Shown here: piece by piece, positions 40,202-48,219 of the stretch
How the letters are laid out: the number at the start of each line of letters is the position of its first letter
How positions within the stretch are numbered: position 1 is the stretch's first letter
Assembly: GCA_965204245.1 (NCBI GenBank)
Contig: CBDBED010000009.1
Location: 186,001 to 250,000, forward strand
DNA length: 64,000 nucleotides
Direction of reading: 5' to 3'
DNA from: JAAXIE01 sp965204245
Lineage (GTDB): Bacteria; Chloroflexota; Dehalococcoidia; Lucifugimonadales; JAAXIE01
The notes under the pieces: model-generated
The model's database searches: none
Told to the model about the DNA's origin: nothing
The model's input: only the letters and a program-made list of their open reading frames with translations
Position numbers and translations under genes: made by a program

Positions 40202-40221
40202 TGGCAGACGGCCGTCTGCCA
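40202..40221. repeat. 20-bp perfect palindrome between cbtB and cbtA
   Basis: TGGCAGACGG followed by its exact reverse complement. It lies in the 151-bp gap between cbtB and cbtA. There is no T-run on either side, so it is not a standard terminator; an operator or RNA-processing hairpin is possible. Confidence 0.7.
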
Positions 40222-40252
40222 GACTATTCGATTCGGACGGTCTGAACCTGCG

Positions 40253-40459
40253 CTAGTGGCACATCAGGGCAACGTGGCGGGCGTGGTGGAAGAACTCGTG
40301 GACGAAGCCCATGTTGGCTCCCACCGAACCGAAAGCTCCCCCGTGGACGCTGCCGTCGACATAGCCGACGAAGTACAGGGCTATGAAGGCGAGCAGGAAC
40401 CATGGGGCCAGTACTGCCAAGCTCTCCCGACGGATGCTCCCTGCGAATATGCTTGCCAT
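40253..40459 (-). CDS. cbtB: Cobalt transporter subunit CbtB
   Basis: A 68-aa single-span membrane protein: LAVLAPWFLLAFIALYFVGYVDG helix, then a His-rich C-terminus (FVHEFFHHARHVALMCH), as in the CbtB family, where the histidines are thought to bind cobalt. CAGGAGGAGTTC precedes the ATG. It is encoded 46 bp after cobN and before cbtA. Confidence 0.92.
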   Translation of the reverse strand: MASIFAGSIRRESLAVLAPWFLLAFIALYFVGYVDGSVHGGAFGSVGANMGFVHEFFHHARHVALMCH

Positions 40460-40505
40460 GAACTCCTCCTGTTTTTGAGTGTGGGCTGCCGCGGCTGATG
40501 ACGGA

Positions 40506-43500
40506 CTAGGGGGCTTGAGCTTGAGGCACCGGGCCTCCCTCCTGCCGTGCTTCCAAGTGAGCCTCCATCTCGAGATAGAGCTGCATCAGCTTCTCCCGCA
40601 TCCCGGGAGAAGGTTCCTCCCACAGGCCTCTTTCGATGGCCTCCAGCAGCCTCTCGATGACGCCTTTCATTGCCCACGGATTGCTCTCTTGGAAGAATTG
40701 CCGGGTATCAGGGTCGAGGACGTAGCTCTCGGTGACGTTCTCGTACATCCAGTCTTCGATGACCTGAGCGGTAGCGTCGTAGCCGAACATGTAGTCCACG
40801 GTGGCTGCCAGTTCGAAAGCACCCTTGTAGCCGTGGCGTTTCATGGAATCAATCCACTTGGGGTTGACGACGCGGCTGCGGAACACGCGACGGGCCTCAT
40901 CCTGGAGGTCGCGGTTGCGGGCGCGGGAGGGGTCGGCACTGTCCCCGAAGAACTGGCGCGGGTTGCGACCTGTCAGGGCGCGCACGGTGGCAATCATGCC
41001 GCCGTGGTACTGCATGTAGTCGTCGCTGTCGAAGATGTCGTGCTCGCGGGTGTCCTGGTTCTTGGCGGCCACGACGATCTGGCTGAACCGCTGGCGGAAT
41101 TGGGGCCGGGCGCTTACGCCATGCTGCGTTTGGGTGTAGGCATAGCCGCCCCAAGCGGTATAGACCTCTGCGAGGTCCTGCACCGTTTCCCAGTTGCGTT
41201 CGTCCAGCAGGGTCAGGATGCCCGCGCCGTAAGTGCCGGGCTTGCTACCGAAAATGCGGAAGAGGCTCGCGCTTCGCTGCTCTGAGTCCGAGGCGTCGGG
41301 CGCAGGGGCACTCGACTTAGCCAAGTCTTGATGGAGGTGCTTGACCACGTAGTTGTCCTGCGGGGCCTCTTCCAGTGAAGCCACGAGTTCCACAGCTTGG
41401 TCGAGGAGGTTTATCAGGTTGGGGAAGGCGTCGCGGAAGAACCCGCTGATGCGGACGGTGACATCGATGCGGGGGCGCCCCAACTCCTCCAGCGGGATGA
41501 CCTCGATGCCCAACACGCGGCGGCTTTCCGGCTGCCAAACGGGCCGGACGCCAAGGAGTTGCAGAATCTGGGCTATGTCGTCGCCGTGGGTGCGCATGGC
41601 GGATGTGCCCCAAACGACCATGCCAACCATTTCTGGGTAGGCGCCCTCCTCTTCAAGGTATTTCTGGAGAAGGGAGCCAGCAAGCTGTTTGCCCGTTTCC
41701 CATGAGGCGGGAGAGGGGATGGTCTTGGGGTCTACGGAATAGAAGTTGCGTCCAGTGGGGAGGATGTTGGCCATACCGCGTGTGGGGGCTCCGCTGGGGC
41801 CGGGTGGCACGAACTTGCCATCAAGGCCGCGCAACAGATTGCCAACTTCGTCCGGAGTGCACATCAGGGCTGGGTAGATGGTGTCCGCTACGTACTCCAG
41901 TACCCTCTGAGTCTGGGCATCGGACTTGCCGAGGGTGCTTTGCACCACAGATCCGACGTCGCTTGAACGGAAGCCTCCAAGCAAGAGTTCCCGGTATGCT
42001 TGGCGACAGAGCATTTCGATGCGCTCCAGCAGGTCGCCGTTGGTGCGGACGGGAGTTTCGTCAAGCGCCTCCAGCGCATAGGGAATCGGAGAAACAGGGG
42101 ACTCGGCAAGGTCGTCAGTCAGCTTGGCGTAGTCCATACCGAAGGCCTCGGCAATGGACCGGCGGAGGCTGGGAATGCCGCTAATGTCCAGACGGGTCAG
42201 GGCGCAGAGGAGGCCTACCATCTGCTCGTCACTGGGGGTTTCACCGAGGATGTGAAGGCCGTCCTTGATCTGGGCGTCCTTCAACTCGCAGAGGTAGCCG
42301 TCGATTTCGAGGATGAACTCCGCGAAGTCGTCGGGCTGTGAGTCGATTCCTAGGTCGCGGTGCAGTTCGGCCTGCTTGACCACTTCCCATATCTGGGCTT
42401 CCAACAGGGGCAGCTTGGCGGGATCCAGGGTCTGACACTGGTAGTGCTCGTCCATCAACTGCTCGATGCGAGCGATGTCGCCGTAGCTGTCGGCGGTGGT
42501 CATGGCCGGTATCAAGTGGTCGACGATGGTTGCGTGGGCGCGGCGCTTGGCTTGGGAACCCTCGCCGGGGTCGTTGATGATGAAGGGATAGAAGAGGGGC
42601 AGATCATCAAGGGCGACTTCGGGATAACAGGAAGGAGACAGGCCGATGCCCTTACCCGGAAGCCATTCGAGGGTGCCGTGCTTTCCGAGATGAATGACGG
42701 CATCAGCTTGGAACACATCACGAATCCAGCGATAGTAGGCAATGTAATGGTGGGTGGGGGCCATATCGGGGCTGTGGTAGATGGCGATAGGGTTTTCGCC
42801 GAAACCGCGCGGGGGTTGCAGGCCCACGAACACGTTTCCGAGGTCGATTCCGGCAACGGCAAGGCTGCCGTTGGTACGGTATACCCGACCTGGGGGGTCG
42901 CCCCAATCGCGAGTCAATTCGGAGGCGACATCGTCGGGAAAGCGGGAGAACCACTCGACATACTGCCGGGCATCCACATGGCCTGCAGCCAGTCTCAACT
43001 GCTCCTCGGTAAGGAAGTCGTGGTCGTTGCTGCACCGCTCGATGATCCGGTGAACCAGCGTGTCGCCGTCGTCCGGGATGTCTGTGACGACGTATCCGGC
43101 ATCCTTGAGGGCATGGAGGACGCGAACGGCGGAGGCCGGGGTGTCCATGCCCACGGCGTTGCCGATGCGGGCGTCCTTGGTGGGATAGTTGCTGAGGACA
43201 ATGGCCAGCTTCTTCTCGGAGTTGGGCTTCATTCCGAGTTTGGCTTGGTTCATAGCCAGACGGGCCACCAAGTGGATGCGGTCCTCGCGTGGCACGTAGC
43301 GCTGCAGCCGGCCGTCCAGTCTTGATGGGCCGTCGGCTGGGGCATCTTCTTTGAAGGAGATGGGGACAGATATGAGGCGGCCGTCGAACTCAGGAAGAGC
43401 CACGCTCATGGCAGTGTCGATGGGGCCCAGCCCCAAGTCGCTCTCCAGCCACTCGTCCTGGGTGCCCGTGCTGATGATGGCCTGCACCATTGGGACATTG

Positions 43501-44345
43501 AGGTTGTCGAGGTAGTCCACGGACCAGCCCGCGGCGATAGATGGCCCTTCGGCGCTCAACTCGCCCATGGACATGCCCATAGTATTGATGATGCAGTGCA
43601 CCCTCGGAGTGCCGTCGGGAAGGGCTAGGTAGTCGGTGAAGGCGCGGTTGGCTTGTCCATCGCCGCCGGGGCTGTGCTTCAGGCTGAAGGCGAACACCGG
43701 GAGGACGTTAGCGTCCAACGCTTCTAATTTGCGGATGAGGGCGTCGATGGGCAGGAGGTTGCCGCTCATCCAGTGGGCACGGTAGAAGAGGAGGCCGATG
43801 GAGGGGCGTCCCGGTTGGAAGCGCTGAGCGATATAGGCGTTCACGTTCCCACCGTCCGGCACGTCGGGATGATAGACACCTTCCCAAGGCAAGGGAGCAG
43901 GTGCCTCGTGGCCGTAGTCAGTGCCGAAATAGGTGTCGCTGAGGAAGAGGAACAGGTTCTGGAAGTTCTGGATACCGCCCTGCATCAGGTATGCGAAGAC
44001 GGTCTCGACCTCGGCAACGGGGACGGTGCAGGCGGTGACGATGTCTTCGTCCCATTCCTGATGACCGGGACAGGCAATAAGAGGCAGACCCTCGTTGCGA
44101 CAGTGGCGCACCAAGGAGTCGAATGTGTCGGGCATGGCCCGCTTGCCGCCTAGCAGCCGGAGAACGACAACACCGGCTTGGGAGGCCAACGCCATAATTT
44201 CGACGGCTGTTTCTTCGGGCCGGACCGACGATGGGTTTATCGCCGCTACCTGCGGGAAGCCGGACGGCAGGGCCGAGAGCGCCCGCTCTGCAGTGAGCAG
44301 GTCGGTGTCGGCCGTGGTGATGAGAAGAATGGACTTCTGCTGCAT
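40506..44345 (-). CDS. cobN: Cobaltochelatase subunit CobN
   Basis: A 1279-aa CobN/BchH-family large subunit that binds the corrin macrocycle and inserts cobalt. Recognisable segments are GLLFYRAHW, the central HLGKHGTLEWLPGKGIGLS, a YPFIINDPGEGSQAKRRAHA block and the C-terminal SGFFRDAFPNLI and YQGAF-like region. The length is normal for CobN. It is encoded between cbiE (10-bp gap) and cbtB. The ATPase partner is probably the ChlI-ChlD fusion four genes downstream in the same transcript, since cobS/cobT-type chelatase genes are absent here. Confidence 0.96.
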   Translation of the reverse strand: MQQKSILLITTADTDLLTAERALSALPSGFPQVAAINPSSVRPEETAVEIMALASQAGVVVLRLLGGKRAMPDTFDSLVRHCRNEGLPLIACPGHQEWDEDIVTACTVPVAEVETVFAYLMQGGIQNFQNLFLFLSDTYFGTDYGHEAPAPLPWEGVYHPDVPDGGNVNAYIAQRFQPGRPSIGLLFYRAHWMSGNLLPIDALIRKLEALDANVLPVFAFSLKHSPGGDGQANRAFTDYLALPDGTPRVHCIINTMGMSMGELSAEGPSIAAGWSVDYLDNLNVPMVQAIISTGTQDEWLESDLGLGPIDTAMSVALPEFDGRLISVPISFKEDAPADGPSRLDGRLQRYVPREDRIHLVARLAMNQAKLGMKPNSEKKLAIVLSNYPTKDARIGNAVGMDTPASAVRVLHALKDAGYVVTDIPDDGDTLVHRIIERCSNDHDFLTEEQLRLAAGHVDARQYVEWFSRFPDDVASELTRDWGDPPGRVYRTNGSLAVAGIDLGNVFVGLQPPRGFGENPIAIYHSPDMAPTHHYIAYYRWIRDVFQADAVIHLGKHGTLEWLPGKGIGLSPSCYPEVALDDLPLFYPFIINDPGEGSQAKRRAHATIVDHLIPAMTTADSYGDIARIEQLMDEHYQCQTLDPAKLPLLEAQIWEVVKQAELHRDLGIDSQPDDFAEFILEIDGYLCELKDAQIKDGLHILGETPSDEQMVGLLCALTRLDISGIPSLRRSIAEAFGMDYAKLTDDLAESPVSPIPYALEALDETPVRTNGDLLERIEMLCRQAYRELLLGGFRSSDVGSVVQSTLGKSDAQTQRVLEYVADTIYPALMCTPDEVGNLLRGLDGKFVPPGPSGAPTRGMANILPTGRNFYSVDPKTIPSPASWETGKQLAGSLLQKYLEEEGAYPEMVGMVVWGTSAMRTHGDDIAQILQLLGVRPVWQPESRRVLGIEVIPLEELGRPRIDVTVRISGFFRDAFPNLINLLDQAVELVASLEEAPQDNYVVKHLHQDLAKSSAPAPDASDSEQRSASLFRIFGSKPGTYGAGILTLLDERNWETVQDLAEVYTAWGGYAYTQTQHGVSARPQFRQRFSQIVVAAKNQDTREHDIFDSDDYMQYHGGMIATVRALTGRNPRQFFGDSADPSRARNRDLQDEARRVFRSRVVNPKWIDSMKRHGYKGAFELAATVDYMFGYDATAQVIEDWMYENVTESYVLDPDTRQFFQESNPWAMKGVIERLLEAIERGLWEEPSPGMREKLMQLYLEMEAHLEARQEGGPVPQAQAP

Positions 44346-44354
44346 TGCTCTGCC

Positions 44355-45071
44355 CTAGGACTTGGGCTCCATCACAGGACTCTTGCCACTCAGGAAGACC
44401 AAAATCGAGAGGTCACTGAACTCAACAGCAAGTTCGCTGCATTCTTCCAGCGTGCCACCCCAACACACCTCGTCATCAAGGGTAAGTTTCTGATAGACCC
44501 TGACGGACAGGTCGCGGGGGATGCCATAGTCGAGCAGACTCTTGGCGATCCCGGCGGGCATCAGGTCGAAGGGACGGGGCAGCATGATGACGTGCCTGCG
44601 ACCTTCCTTGAGGTAGTGGACTGCCTCCTCCAAGTCGTCCTCGTCTTCCGCCCGCTTGTGGAGGGTGATGAAAACGGCGTTTTCCAAGGAGATGCCGGCA
44701 CGGGCCATGGCGACCTGCACCGAACTGATGCCGGGCACCAGCTTCACTTTGCCGGCGCGGCGGCGTACCCGTGCCAGGAGTTCGCTGGCGGAAACGTTCA
44801 GGTCGCCCCAGCAGCAGACGACGCATCGCTTCCCCTGTTGCACCCGGCCCTTGGCGTACTCGAGGACTTCTTCCTGGTCGCGATAGGTCATAGGACGGAC
44901 CTCGGCATCGGCCAGCCATGGCTCGACGACATCCAAGACCGTCTTAAACCCCACCACCAAGTCGGCCTTTTCCAGCTCGCGTTGTGCCTGCAACGTCAGC
45001 ATGCTGGGTCGGCCGGGGCCGATAGCCACGACGGTGATTGTGTTGAGTTCGTTATCAGTAATCTCAGGAAT
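44355..45071 (-). CDS. cbiE: Cobalt-precorrin-7 (C5)-methyltransferase CbiE-type, apparent ATT start
   Basis: A ~238-aa SAM-dependent tetrapyrrole methylase. It has TVVAIGPGRPSMLTLQA, the GDLNVSASELL loop and VKLVPGISSVQVAMARAGI, which place it closest to CbiE/CobL-N. The first beta strand needs codons upstream of GTG 45029, yet the frame there has no ATG, GTG or TTG. ATT at 45071 lies 9 nt after a perfect AGGAGG, so initiation at ATT is inferred; GTG 45029 would remove strand 1. No CbiT (C15 decarboxylating) half is attached. First gene after the minus-strand cobalamin riboswitch. Confidence 0.82.
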   Translation of the reverse strand: MPEITDNELNTITVVAIGPGRPSMLTLQAQRELEKADLVVGFKTVLDVVEPWLADAEVRPMTYRDQEEVLEYAKGRVQQGKRCVVCCWGDLNVSASELLARVRRRAGKVKLVPGISSVQVAMARAGISLENAVFITLHKRAEDEDDLEEAVHYLKEGRRHVIMLPRPFDLMPAGIAKSLLDYGIPRDLSVRVYQKLTLDDEVCWGGTLEECSELAVEFSDLSILVFLSGKSPVMEPKS

Positions 45072-45110
45072 GGGCCTGGTCCTCCTAGTCCGGAAGCCGG
45101 AAATTGGGCA

Positions 45111-45147
45111 ATAAAAAAATCCCTGACTCTGCTTCTTGCCAGGGATT
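45111..45147 (-). terminator. Riboswitch-controlled intrinsic terminator before cbiE
   Basis: On the minus strand AATCCCTG (45147-45140) pairs with CAGGGATT (45125-45118), followed by a run of T (TTTTTTTATT). It sits between the riboswitch and cbiE, the position expected for a transcription-attenuating expression platform. Confidence 0.85.
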
Positions 45148-45204
45148 CCTGTTCCTTACCGGATTGGCGCGTAACGCCAAAGGGCCGTTCTGTCATGCGC
45201 AGAA

Positions 45205-45345
45205 GCAGAGCACCTCAACCCGGGCAGGTTTCCTGACTTACGGACAGTTGACTAGGTCGACGTCCGATTACAGTGGCGCAACCGTGGCGGAATCTCACCG
45301 CCTTCCCCTGTGTTGCCGATACCGGCGCACCGGGTGGGCCGAATT
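45205..45345 (-). promoter_or_regulatory. Cobalamin riboswitch controlling cbiE-cobN-cbtBA-chlID
   Basis: Read on the minus strand, the order is GGGAAGGCGGTGAGATTCCG, then the B12 box GCGCCACTGTAATC (around 45278-45265), and GTCAGGAAACCTGCC (45237 downward). These are the conserved cores of the AdoCbl riboswitch. A terminator and the cobalt/corrin genes follow, implying shut-off when B12 is plentiful. Confidence 0.93.
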
Positions 45346-45369
45346 CGATTGTTAAAGGGCACCGCGGGT

Positions 45370-45398
45370 ACTCTAGTCGGAGCAGGGATGCTTGTCAA
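45370..45398 (-). promoter_or_regulatory. Minus-strand promoter of the cobalt-insertion operon
   Basis: Consensus TTGACA (45398-45393), a 17-bp spacer and TAGAGT (45375-45370). The -35 is the left half of the palindrome TGTCAACGCGTTGACA (45393-45408). Confidence 0.7.
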
Positions 45399-45402
45399 CG
45401 CG

Positions 45403-45431
45403 TTGACAGGGTCGAAAACGGCTGCTAGCAT
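45403..45431 (+). promoter_or_regulatory. Plus-strand promoter of the corrinoid uptake and assembly operon
   Basis: Consensus TTGACA (45403-45408), a 17-bp spacer and TAGCAT (45426-45431) preceded by TGC. The -35 is the right half of the same palindrome used by the divergent promoter. Confidence 0.7.
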
Positions 45432-45464
45432 CGCGCCAAATTCAGGCCAACCCTCCCGGCGCCC

Positions 45465-45615
45465 CCGACAAACGGGGGTGAACAGGGAAAGCGGTGAAAA
45501 TCCGCTGCGGAGGTGCCACTGTAACCGGCGAGCCTCCCGCTGAGGCCACTGTCCCGAAAGGGATGGGAAGGCGCGGGACAGGCGACGACCCGGGAGCCAG
45601 GAGACCTGCCGGAGA
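45465..45615 (+). promoter_or_regulatory. Cobalamin riboswitch controlling btuCFD-cobO-cobQ
   Basis: CAGGGAAAGCGGTGAAAATC, then the B12 box GGTGCCACTGTAACCGG (45513 on), and GAGCCAGGAGACCTGCC (45594-45610) give the ordered AdoCbl riboswitch core. A paired region with CCCGAAAGGG sits between. It lies ~30 nt after the promoter. Confidence 0.95.
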
Positions 45616-45660
45616 GGGCTGAGCGGTCGCTCTTCACCCCCAGGGAGCGCCTCAGACGCC

Positions 45661-45732
45661 GCCCCTATCCCAAGAAGAGATAGGGGCCAGCGAACGAACC
45701 CCTGGCGCACAGAGCGACAGGGGTTTTCTGTT
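45661..45732 (+). terminator. Expression platform: hairpin plus intrinsic terminator
   Basis: The first hairpin has a 9-bp perfect stem GCCCCTATC/GATAGGGGC (45661-45669, 45679-45687). The second, AACCCCTG/CAGGGGTT (45697-45704, 45718-45725), is followed by TTCTGTT, a terminator just before the permease gene. Confidence 0.8.
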
Positions 45733-46885
45733 GCACACAGCAGACTCCGGGGCGCCTGACCTGCGCTCCGACGAAGAAAGGCCGATCGCGGGCGAGCCTA
45801 CAGTGCAACGTCCTGCTGGATGGTTGCGCCTCAAGGCTTCCTTCAGCGAATCCCCCGTACTGTTCCGGCTGGGGGCAGGGTCTGCGCTTCTATTGGTCAC
45901 AGGCCTCGCTCTCACGGTTACGGCCGCCGCCTTAGGCCCATACGCCATTCCCGCCTCCCACACTCTCGACATCCTGCTGCAACAACTGGGGTTGGGACAG
46001 GCGAACGCGTCGGCAACAGAGGAGGCGATAGTCGCCTCGGTCAGGCTGCCGCGTATCTGCTTGTCTCTGATAGTAGGAGCGGCCTTGGGTGTGGCCGGAG
46101 CAGTGATGCAGGGGCTGTTCCGCAACCCGATGGCCGACCCCGGCATCATTGGGGTTTCCACGGGAGGGGCGTTGGGGGCAGTGGTAGCCATTGCGATAGG
46201 CGCCCATGCTGCCTTCACCCTCGCATTGCCAGCCATGTCCTTCGTTGGCGCCGCTGGAGCACTGGCGCTGGTGTACACCGTCGCATCGGTGGGGGGGCGC
46301 TTTTCCATGGCCGCCCTGCTGCTGGCTGGAATTGCGGTTAGTGCTTTTCTCGCAGCAATCATTGCAGCCATCGTGCTGTTCACCGAGGACTTGGAGGCGC
46401 AGCGGGAGATGCTCTTCTGGCTGGCTGGCGGGCTGGATGCGTCGCGATGGTCCGAAGTACGCATCGCCCTGCCGTTTGTGCTGCTGGGCATCGGAGTGGC
46501 AATCGTGCTATCGCGTGACCTGAACCTACTGATGGTCAGCGAGGACGAAGCCCGTGCCTTGGGAGTGCGTGTGGGGCTAACGAGAAACACGCTGTTGCTG
46601 ACTTCATCGCTGATCACAGGTGCAGCGGTGGCCTTTTCCGGGACCATTGCTTTTGTCGGTCTCGTAGTACCGCACATCCTCCGGCTTATTACAGGAGCGG
46701 ACCACAGAGTGCTGGTGCCGCTGAGCGCACTAGGGAGCGCGGTGTTCCTGCTGGCCGCCGATACGCTGGCTCGGCTGGTCATTTCGCCCGCCGAGGTAAG
46801 CGTGGGCATCATCACCGCACTGGTTGGCGCCCCCTTCTTTCTGACACTGCTTGCCCGCAACAAGGCACGAGCTTCGATGTTGTGA
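45731..46885 (+). CDS. btuC: FecCD/BtuC-type ABC transporter permease
   Basis: A 384-aa polytopic permease for corrinoids, inferred from context; the family also serves siderophores. RLPRICLSLIVGAALGVAGAVMQGLFRNPMADPGIIGVSTG is the conserved cytoplasmic-loop region, and IAFVGLVVPHILRLITGADHR the ATPase-coupling segment. About ten hydrophobic spans are visible. The start is uncertain: TTG 45731 lies in the terminator tail, GTG 45803 would still leave 22 residues before helix 1. It sits directly behind a cobalamin riboswitch and is followed by a binding protein and an ATPase. Confidence 0.9.
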   Translation: MHTADSGAPDLRSDEERPIAGEPTVQRPAGWLRLKASFSESPVLFRLGAGSALLLVTGLALTVTAAALGPYAIPASHTLDILLQQLGLGQANASATEEAIVASVRLPRICLSLIVGAALGVAGAVMQGLFRNPMADPGIIGVSTGGALGAVVAIAIGAHAAFTLALPAMSFVGAAGALALVYTVASVGGRFSMAALLLAGIAVSAFLAAIIAAIVLFTEDLEAQREMLFWLAGGLDASRWSEVRIALPFVLLGIGVAIVLSRDLNLLMVSEDEARALGVRVGLTRNTLLLTSSLITGAAVAFSGTIAFVGLVVPHILRLITGADHRVLVPLSALGSAVFLLAADTLARLVISPAEVSVGIITALVGAPFFLTLLARNKARASML

Positions 46886-46928
46886 GTCATCAATCGATGA
46901 ATCCGAAGGAACAAAGCATGGGAGAACA

Positions 46929-48215
46929 ATGAGTCACTTTAGGAACGTCCGATACTTGGCGATTGTTTTCGCTGTCGCGGTGTCCACCCTCTTCGCTCTC
47001 ATTGCCTGCGGACAGGCGGAAGAAGCAACGGGGGTCCCGAGTCCGACTGCCACCGTTGCATCGACACCGCTGGCGCCGCCCGTGGCAGCGGTCGCCGCTA
47101 CTCCCGGACCTGCTCCTGCTACTGCCCAAGCTTCGACATCCACACCGATACCCACAGCCACACCAACCGACCGCTCTGCTCCAACAAGCACACCCGCACC
47201 AACTCCTACCCCGATGCCCACTCCGACTCCGACTCCCGCTCTCACTACCACTCCCACTCCGGACCCGGCCCCCACTCCCGTTCCTTACCCCAACGTACCC
47301 GGCATCGTGGATGTGTCCAACCGGGAGTGGCCGCGGCAGGTGGAGACCTCTGAGGGGTTGGTCACGCTGGAGGGACCGCCGCAACGCATACTGACCTACT
47401 CGCTGGGACACGATGAGATAGTGCTGTCGCTGGTAGAGCCGGCACGCATTGCGGCTGTGGGCAAGTTCACGACAAACGACAGCTATTCCAACGTAGTGGA
47501 CTGGGTCACGGACATCGCCATATTTGAAAAGGGGGCGGAGAACGTGCTGGCCCAGCAGCCTGATCTGTTCATCGCCTCGAAGTTCACCAAGGCGGATATC
47601 GTCGAACTAATAAAAGAGGCCGGCGTCCCGGTGGTGCGTCCCTCACTGGAAAGCTCGTCTCAAGGCAACATACCCAACATTCTGCTGGTGGGTTACATGC
47701 TGGGTGTGGAGGAGCGAGCCTTGGAACTGGCCTCCGAGATTGAGGAGCGACTGGCGATAGTGAGGGAGCATGTGCCTCCAATGGACAATCCTGACAGGCC
47801 TGATGTGATCGCCATTACCCGCTACTCCGAGAAGGTCTATGTCCCGGGCAGCGGCACCACCGAGGGGGGCATCATCGAGGCGGCAGGGGGCACAAATACG
47901 GCAGCACTGGAGGGCTTGGAAGGCATCCAGAAAGTGAGTCTGGAATCAGTGGCTGCAATGAACCCGGACGTCATTCTGATAACTCAAACGGGAGATTCGG
48001 GCGGAGATGCCCTACGCGACGACTTGTTGCAGCATCCCGCTCTCGCAGAAGTGCCCGCCGTGGTGAACGAGCGGATTCATGTGGTGGGATCCAAGACCTT
48101 CACCACTCTTTCCCATTGGAACGTGCGGGGGATTGAAGAGACGGCGTCGTTGCTGTATCCGATCAGGTTCGCCAATGTGACCTTCACCGATTTCGAGCCC
48201 TATGGCGGAGAGTAG
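46929..48215 (+). CDS. btuF: BtuF-like corrinoid-binding lipoprotein with P/T-rich stalk
   Basis: A 428-aa substrate-binding lipoprotein of the TroA/BtuF (PF01497) type. The signal peptide ends in lipobox ALIAC (Cys near 26). A ~90-residue Pro/Thr/Ala stalk lifts the binding domain off the membrane. The two-lobed domain starts at PQRILTYSLGHDEIVLSLVE and includes the linking helix region and AAMNPDVILITQTGD. Its substrate is inferred from the riboswitch and flanking B12 genes. The ATG at 46929 is preceded by GGAGAACA. The same stalk style appears in the 35.8-kb lipoprotein. Confidence 0.9.
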   Translation: MSHFRNVRYLAIVFAVAVSTLFALIACGQAEEATGVPSPTATVASTPLAPPVAAVAATPGPAPATAQASTSTPIPTATPTDRSAPTSTPAPTPTPMPTPTPTPALTTTPTPDPAPTPVPYPNVPGIVDVSNREWPRQVETSEGLVTLEGPPQRILTYSLGHDEIVLSLVEPARIAAVGKFTTNDSYSNVVDWVTDIAIFEKGAENVLAQQPDLFIASKFTKADIVELIKEAGVPVVRPSLESSSQGNIPNILLVGYMLGVEERALELASEIEERLAIVREHVPPMDNPDRPDVIAITRYSEKVYVPGSGTTEGGIIEAAGGTNTAALEGLEGIQKVSLESVAAMNPDVILITQTGDSGGDALRDDLLQHPALAEVPAVVNERIHVVGSKTFTTLSHWNVRGIEETASLLYPIRFANVTFTDFEPYGGE

Positions 48216-48219
48216 CGGG

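Noticed and set aside
45081..45147. A second gene start for the cbiE transcript inside the terminator region
   Set aside because: The frame there shows no start codon and the sequence is accounted for by the terminator hairpin and the AGGAGG of cbiE.
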